The notes beneath the pieces are model-generated. The model had not been told where the DNA came from, ran no database searches, and saw nothing but the letters and a program-made list of their open reading frames with translations. A stretch of 64,000 nt of DNA. It comes from Linyphia triangularis (taxonomy: Eukaryota > Arthropoda > Arachnida > Araneae > Linyphiidae). Positions 47,753 through 64,000 of this stretch are shown here, piece by piece. The DNA lies in contig OZ021723.1 of NCBI GenBank assembly GCA_963978545.1, forward strand, positions 44,221,069 through 44,285,068, given 5' to 3'. The translations under genes and the position numbers were made by a program. The first letter of the stretch is position 1; the number at the start of each line of letters is the position of its first letter.

Positions 47753-49349
47753 CCTTTGCTCTTGCAAATATTAGCAAAGAGAAAGCAAGATATAATTTGT
47801 TTTTTCATGTTGAATTTTTCAATACAAGTTCTAATACATTTAGTAGAACCCAAAGGTTGCTCATGTTTTTAGCAACACTAATATCAACAAGTGGATAGTC
47901 CCCCCCCCCCCACTCCAAGAAAAAAAAAATCCATAATGTCATCAAAAATGAAAGATAAGATCAAAATGAAGATAAGGCCTCAGAAGTCCAGCAACTTCTT
48001 GACCTTTTATTTACATCCTGAACCGTCCTAAAAACATCATATACGTCAAACTACGTTTTTTTTACGGTTTCGAATCACGTCTTTATAAAATGTTACGGAT
48101 TGCCCGATTATTGTGCAATTTACCATTTGACAAAAGCTCTTAATAAGGAGCATCCTGTCCACGTTGATATCAATAAACGGCACTCTATATAAAGTTGCTC
48201 ATCTTCTAGAGACCACACAATAAAGAAGACATCTATCAAGTATTTTTCACAACAAATCAAGTATTGTATATATTTAAAATGTGTTTGAATTTGTTTGATT
48301 ACTTTATTTTTTATGTTCGACAGCTGGAAAGGCTAGTTTTTAGCTAAGCAGTTCTTATTAATTATGTTACTTTTTTCCTTAATTGAATTGGCTATAACGT
48401 TAGTGATTTAAATGTGTTTGTCATTTTTTTAAGGTGATATTTCCTTCGTACTAAATTTGAACAATACCGAATTTGCCATTATATTTCTTATTTTTTGCAA
48501 TGCTCTATGCAATTTGAAATAAAAAATTGTATGTTTTATCATGAAATTAATTCATAATTTGTACTTTTTTAAAATGCATTGTATTGAAGTCCCCACTTAA
48601 AAAATACAAAAATAAGGTATAATAATTTTATGAGAAAATGCGAAATTTATGAATTATTAATACAATTAATCTCAGGTTGGAATTCGTGAAAAGAAGTACG
48701 GGATTGTGCTCTTGTATCGTATCATCACTAGTATGTTTTTTGCCTTTAAACATTGAAAATAATATTTTACTAAAAGTAAATAAAGCAAACCAAATTTTTC
48801 ACACAGTGTTTCATATTTTTTCAATGAACTTTTCAGAATGGTGATAAAAAAAAAGTTCACATAATCTTTCCATAGTTTGTGTTAATTTCATCCTTATATT
48901 TTATTGCATTTATATTAGTTGAATTTAAAATTATACGATTCCCATAAAACTTTTTTTTACTACTATGCAGAATGGTCTGCCAATTTTAGCTTTGCTAGAT
49001 TTTATATTTGTTCCATTCTCTTATCAATATGGTATGTTTAAACTATAAAAAGGTTAAGTGTTGTTTTGTTTCCTCGGTTTAGCACTGCTTGAATTTCGTG
49101 AATTTCAGTTTTATGAAATCGCTGTGATAGTATGATTTGGGGTGTGAGAACTCCAAAATATATTTGTGTAGCATTTCTGAGCACAATATTTTAATCTGAT
49201 TTTGCGGAATAAAAAATTGAAGTTAAACATTCGAAAGATTTAGACATTGTATTAGAGATAAAACAAGGCTTTCCTTATTCTTATAATAATATAATATCAT
49301 TAATACCAATATTAAGTGCCAAATTTTTGTTAAAAAAATATTTTTACAG
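47753..49349. other. Intergenic sequence and presumed promoter region of gene 2
   Basis: AT-rich; poly-C at 47900. No gene. A TATA-like motif lies at 48186. The last bases, ATATTTTTACAG, look like an acceptor for the exon carrying the start codon. Confidence 0.4.
48186..48194 (+). promoter_or_regulatory. Candidate TATA box upstream of gene 2
   Basis: TATATAAAG in a locally less AT-biased stretch 1.2 kb before the gene 2 ATG. An untranslated first exon spliced to the acceptor at 49349 would be needed. Such a motif is easy to find by chance in DNA this AT-rich. Confidence 0.22.
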
Positions 49350-49378
49350 GTTTTTTAGAATAAAAAGAGAAAGCATCA

Positions 49379-60509
<11,131 letters not shown>

Positions 60510-60818
60510 ATCGTCAAAGTTGTATATAGTTGTAACTTACATTACTGGTTTTTGATTCCAATTGAAAGTTCCCATTAAAATTATCTTCATATCCTTAAGT
60601 ATTAGTTTACCTAAATATATCAGCTTGGAGATTGTTTGGGAAACGTACTCTAAAGTAGGATATTACGTCTCAGTCTATTTTAGATTTCAAGTCTAACAGT
60701 TGCTGCTTCTGATTGTGAAAAATGTGTTAACAGATTATAGAGATGTGTGCTGTTTTGTTACATCGATGAAAAAAAAAAATGTATTTTGCTTAGAATGATA
60801 GTTTTCGAAATGAGATTA

Positions 60819-60824
60819 AATAAA
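60819..60824 (+). terminator. Probable polyadenylation signal of gene 2
   Basis: AATAAA 310 bp after the stop codon, followed within 25 bp by GAAAGTGTTGTTTTTG, a GT-rich element. It is the best placed AATAAA after the gene. Confidence 0.55.
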
Positions 60825-60942
60825 TATATTTTTTGAAAGTGTTGTTTTTGTATTCTAAATAGACTTTTTTCGTTACATACTCTGGCATCGTAAGTAATGT
60901 TTATTAGGGCTTTAGTTGTTAATTAATGAAACAAAGGCAATA

Positions 60943-61261
60943 GTCAGAGAGGTGACTTCAAGTTTAGATACCACATAGAACATCATTTCGAATTTTTTAA
61001 AGTACGTAGAGAAATGCTAGTAAATTATGAATATACTAGTCTGTTGAGGGAAAAATGGCTGAAACTTTTCGTAAATCGACTTTGAATGAGTTAAATTAAA
61101 TCCTATAGCTACATGTCATAACTTTCCAAATAAGGAGCATGCTTTTTTCTTAACCGACCGTTCTTTAATTTTCAGTGAGAAAAGGTACAGACGATTTGCT
61201 CTCTCTGGTTCCAAATACTTGAATCTTTTAAAAGGGAAATAAATTGGTAATAAATATTACG
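60943..61261 (+). repeat. Half copy of the palindromic element
   Basis: Aligns with the left arm of 33479-34522: AGAGAAATGCTAGTAAATTA, GTTCTTTAATTTTCAGTGAG and AATAAATATTACG. It stops at the point where the other copy turns into its right arm. Confidence 0.7.
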
Positions 61262-62289
61262 CAATTATAGTGACGGTGAGCTGGATAGCCTCGTTTAAAT
61301 TCGTAAATAGAAAGAAGACTTAATTTGTTTTTAGCAGTGCGTGCACAAAGCGTTCTTTTAGTGACAGTCCCCAAAATTTGATAGAATGCATTGTCATCGA
61401 TGACGAATTTATCTGCCAAGTTTCAGCTCAATTGAAGGACGGAAAGCCCTCCGAAGCGGTAATAGAAGCATAATTGAATGCGGCCTTTTAAATGAGTTTG
61501 TTGCCACATTCTTTAAAAAATTGAATTTTATCAGACATATTTTCTGATAACAAAATGTACCATATGAAAAATTATTACGGTAGTTGAAAAATAATGCAAA
61601 AGCAGAAATTTTATAGATAGTTGAAAAATATTTGCCTAAAATGAGATCTTTTTACTCCTGATTACTCTCCACATTTGAAAGGTTTGTAGTCAGTACATTT
61701 CACCTAGGACTGCTTTCTGCTGGATTCACTATTGTACAAGTATTTTAACGGAATAAACTTGACAGACATCGTACAACTCAAAAGAAAAGAAAAAAAAAAA
61801 TTACCTTTCTTTCAAAAGCATACTGTTAGAACTTCCAATTTCGCGAAAATTACAAAATGACGTTTTGGTAAGAAAAAGCTATACATTTAAATAGTCATTG
61901 TCACTAAAAAAGTGCTTCTACACCCGTTTAAATTACGTTACATTTGATACAGATATCAAGCTTGCATAATTTAGTTACTTTTAATGACTGAAATATCACA
62001 GTACTGGAAGACTTGGATTGCGCTGACAGCATTGTATTATTTGCTAGTAAATTTGAAGACTTGGAAAAGAAAAACAGTATGTTTGAAAAATACTCTTGGT
62101 ATATGTACGATACTATTGATTTCAAAAATATTTTCGGTTTCTTAATACTCTTGGAATCTGTACCTGATGTAACATAATTGAAACGTGTGTAGAGGCAACT
62201 TTTTAGTAATAATAACTGTCACAATCGATTCTGTGTAAACATAAAGACTAACTTTAAATATAAACGGAATTAAAACCAAGACAATGAGA
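61262..62289. other. AT-rich sequence after gene 2
   Basis: 61375-61437 carries the GAGCTGAAACTTGGCA block on the minus strand. The 63-codon minus-strand frame over it has no known domain. Confidence 0.4.
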
Positions 62290-62602
62290 ATTCATTAAAA
62301 GACTAAATGTGAAATCAGACGAAAGTGGTCAAATAGATATTGACAGACTCACATTCATTGGTGTAACAGTTGATGAGAATGTAGGAAGTGACGTAGAGAA
62401 AAACATTTGCATCTCATAAGCACAAAATTGTCTTCAAAAATTAACTTAAATATGGCGATCAAATAACTTAATGTTAAAAACAAAAATTTATGTATTTAAC
62501 TCTTTGATAATTTTTTTTTTATACAGAACAAAAACCTGGAAAATAACCAAAGCACAATGAGAGAAGTTAAATAGTTGGCAAAAGATATGCTTATCTAACA
62601 TA
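62290..62602 (+). pseudogene. RTE-type LINE reverse transcriptase C-terminal remnant
   Basis: One frame reads RLNVKSDESGQIDIDRLTFI then GVTVDENVGSDVEKNI, the TYLG-x-TV-x-E segment found after the RT catalytic core. Further on, YRTKTWKITKAQ, a stop, then EKLNSWQKICL matches the ETW-x-LTKA...L-x-FQ-CL segment. Stops and a frameshift show it is dead. Confidence 0.68.
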
Positions 62603-62654
62603 AAAGTATAGGATTTTTTTTTAAGCTTCTCTGCACAAAATCGTTGGAGTTGGC

Positions 62655-62745
62655 ATTAGACGATAATGGCCTTAAATTCCCGCAACCTCGCGGTCTAGAA
62701 GCTAGTATGTTAACCACTATACCGTTTGGTCGGCGAAATTGTGAT
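62655..62745 (-). mobile_element. tRNA-like SINE fragment S4
   Basis: Minus strand: CGCCGACCAAACGGTATAGT then GGTTAACATACTAGCTTCTA (A-box-like) and GACCGCGAGGTTGCGGGAAT (B-box-like). Tail follows in AT-rich DNA. A tRNA pseudogene is possible. Confidence 0.5.
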
Positions 62746-64000
62746 CGTAGATAGAATCTTGTTTGAGCTTTTTCTATACAGTAAATTGGAACAAGTACAG
62801 TTAGTTTAACTTAGAACAAGTATTATTTTTATAACACAATATTTTTAGTTTTAAATCCTAAAAACAATTATTGGATGTTGGTAGTAATAGTATCGAATTT
62901 GTAATGGTGCAAGACCTATGCAAGAGCTACTCTTTGGTGAAACATCCATAACTCATTGACAAATGAAAGCTAATTTTCTAGGGGATGGATGCACAAATAA
63001 TATACAGATAACTAATTCATCAAAATGATAGTTTAAAGGATAATAAAAGATTGGCAATGTGAATTTCAAAAAGTTATGCAGTACCACTAGCCTTCCAGGA
63101 GATTTTTCAAAAGGTAAATAATTCATGAATTGCATGAAAAACTAAAACGTGATTTTACTTGGATTGCATAGGATCGTGGCACGAGAGCTATAATGGGTCA
63201 TTAACGTCGTTGCAATCTTTGTTTGAATCTTAAGTGTAGAGAATGCCTACCGAGATGTTTTTCTATTGAAGCCTACCCTGCAGTTGTATCTCATAAGGGA
63301 GAATATCTAAAAAAACAGCATCACACAGCTTTGCAATCAAAATATTACTATCTGCCCCAATCATTTTTGTGTCTACTCATTTTTTAAATCTGATTGCAAA
63401 GAGGAGACGATCTTGAATGCATCACTACTAAGGGAAACTAAAATATAAACTTACTAACTTGTCTGATGTATGGAGCATGTTTTTTTAAGGGTTAGTGGAC
63501 ACAAGCTTCAAACCAGGAGACTGAACCGTGTTACTTGATTGGCTTAGTAGTGATTTTTACACGTCGTTTCCTTAGGTTTTCTTGTAATGTCCAACATTTA
63601 AGCTTCTTTTTCCATAGATACATTTTTTTCCGAATGTTTCTTTTTAGATGAAGTCTTTTCATCAGTTGGAGCTGAAAGGTTACACTTGGGTGTCTGAAGC
63701 AAACTTCTGCACTCACTTCCAAAGGTTAAGCAAGGAGAGGAAAATGTTAATATCCGTAAGCCAATCTGAATTAAAGAAGCTGAAATTTGCTGTAAATGTA
63801 GAAGGAAGTGTACAAATATGTTAGGTAACAGCCAATCACGGTTTCACGTCGAGAAATACGCAAAACAGGCAGTCGTATAAGATGCCGGTATTGTGGAGGG
63901 TTACAGGAGTTGCACGTAAGTGCTGATGAAAGATGTTTAGAACATTCGTACTATTTATTTTCAAGCTATACATGTTTCTATGGTTTCCAGAAGACGAATG
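62746..64000. other. Window end, no supported gene
   Basis: A 63-codon minus-strand frame at 63531-63722 is Lys/Leu-rich (KRLHLKRNIRKKMYLWKKKL) and recalls the coiled coil of THAP-type transposase proteins, but is too short to assign. Nothing else recognised. Confidence 0.35.

Noticed and set aside
63531..63722. THAP-like coiled-coil protein fragment
   Set aside because: Only a Lys/Leu-rich stretch supports it, and there is no zinc-binding C2CH motif; too weak to list as a gene.

Overview
The window is nuclear DNA from an invertebrate animal, most likely an arthropod and probably a chelicerate such as a spider. The evidence is very AT-rich sequence, spliceosomal introns with GT..AG borders, many DNA-transposon remnants, tRNA-derived SINEs, and a helicase-RBR gene of a type I associate with chelicerate gene sets. 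That last point is recollection, not something I searched. Both protein genes lie on the + strand.

Gene 1 (6801-29260) encodes a 2372-residue protein. It has a disordered RG- and Q/N-rich N-terminus, a MARF1-like NYN ribonuclease domain, an RRM-like segment, a DEAH-box RNA helicase core, a long RNA-binding-like region, and a complete RING1-IBR-RING2 ubiquitin ligase module at the C-terminus. The first 2145 codons form one 6.4-kb exon. The RBR module is spread over four small exons separated by introns of 2.8 to 5.1 kb. All five coding exons join in frame. The introns are full of mobile DNA: a 265-bp-arm inverted repeat, a minisatellite, a SINE, several copies of a CAGGGTTCCCAC-ended MITE, and a 3-kb long-inverted-repeat element with a decayed PIN-like gene.

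Between the genes (about 29.3-49.3 kb) lie probable 3'UTR sequence and a transposon-rich stretch. It includes a palindrome split by a MITE with a confirmed 8-bp target duplication, a repeat beginning ACCCGTGCTTCACTACG with internal ~145-bp units, and a 2.9-kb hAT element with a BED zinc finger and a perfect target duplication. It also has SINEs, a BEL/Pao integrase remnant and a 440-bp (TA)n array with a regular interrupter.

Gene 2 (49379-60509) encodes a 404-residue Cys-loop ligand-gated ion channel subunit in eight exons: signal peptide, Cys-loop, four membrane segments. It groups with the anion-channel side of the family, but its M2 pore helix is strikingly altered. Its introns hold a long (CA)n array, a hAT-like element and a Tc1/mariner-type MITE. 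The last 3.5 kb holds more repeats, an RTE-type LINE remnant and a tRNA-like SINE.

The two genes show no sign of functional linkage. The most noteworthy items are the NYN-helicase-RBR architecture, the PIN-gene element, and the unusual channel pore.
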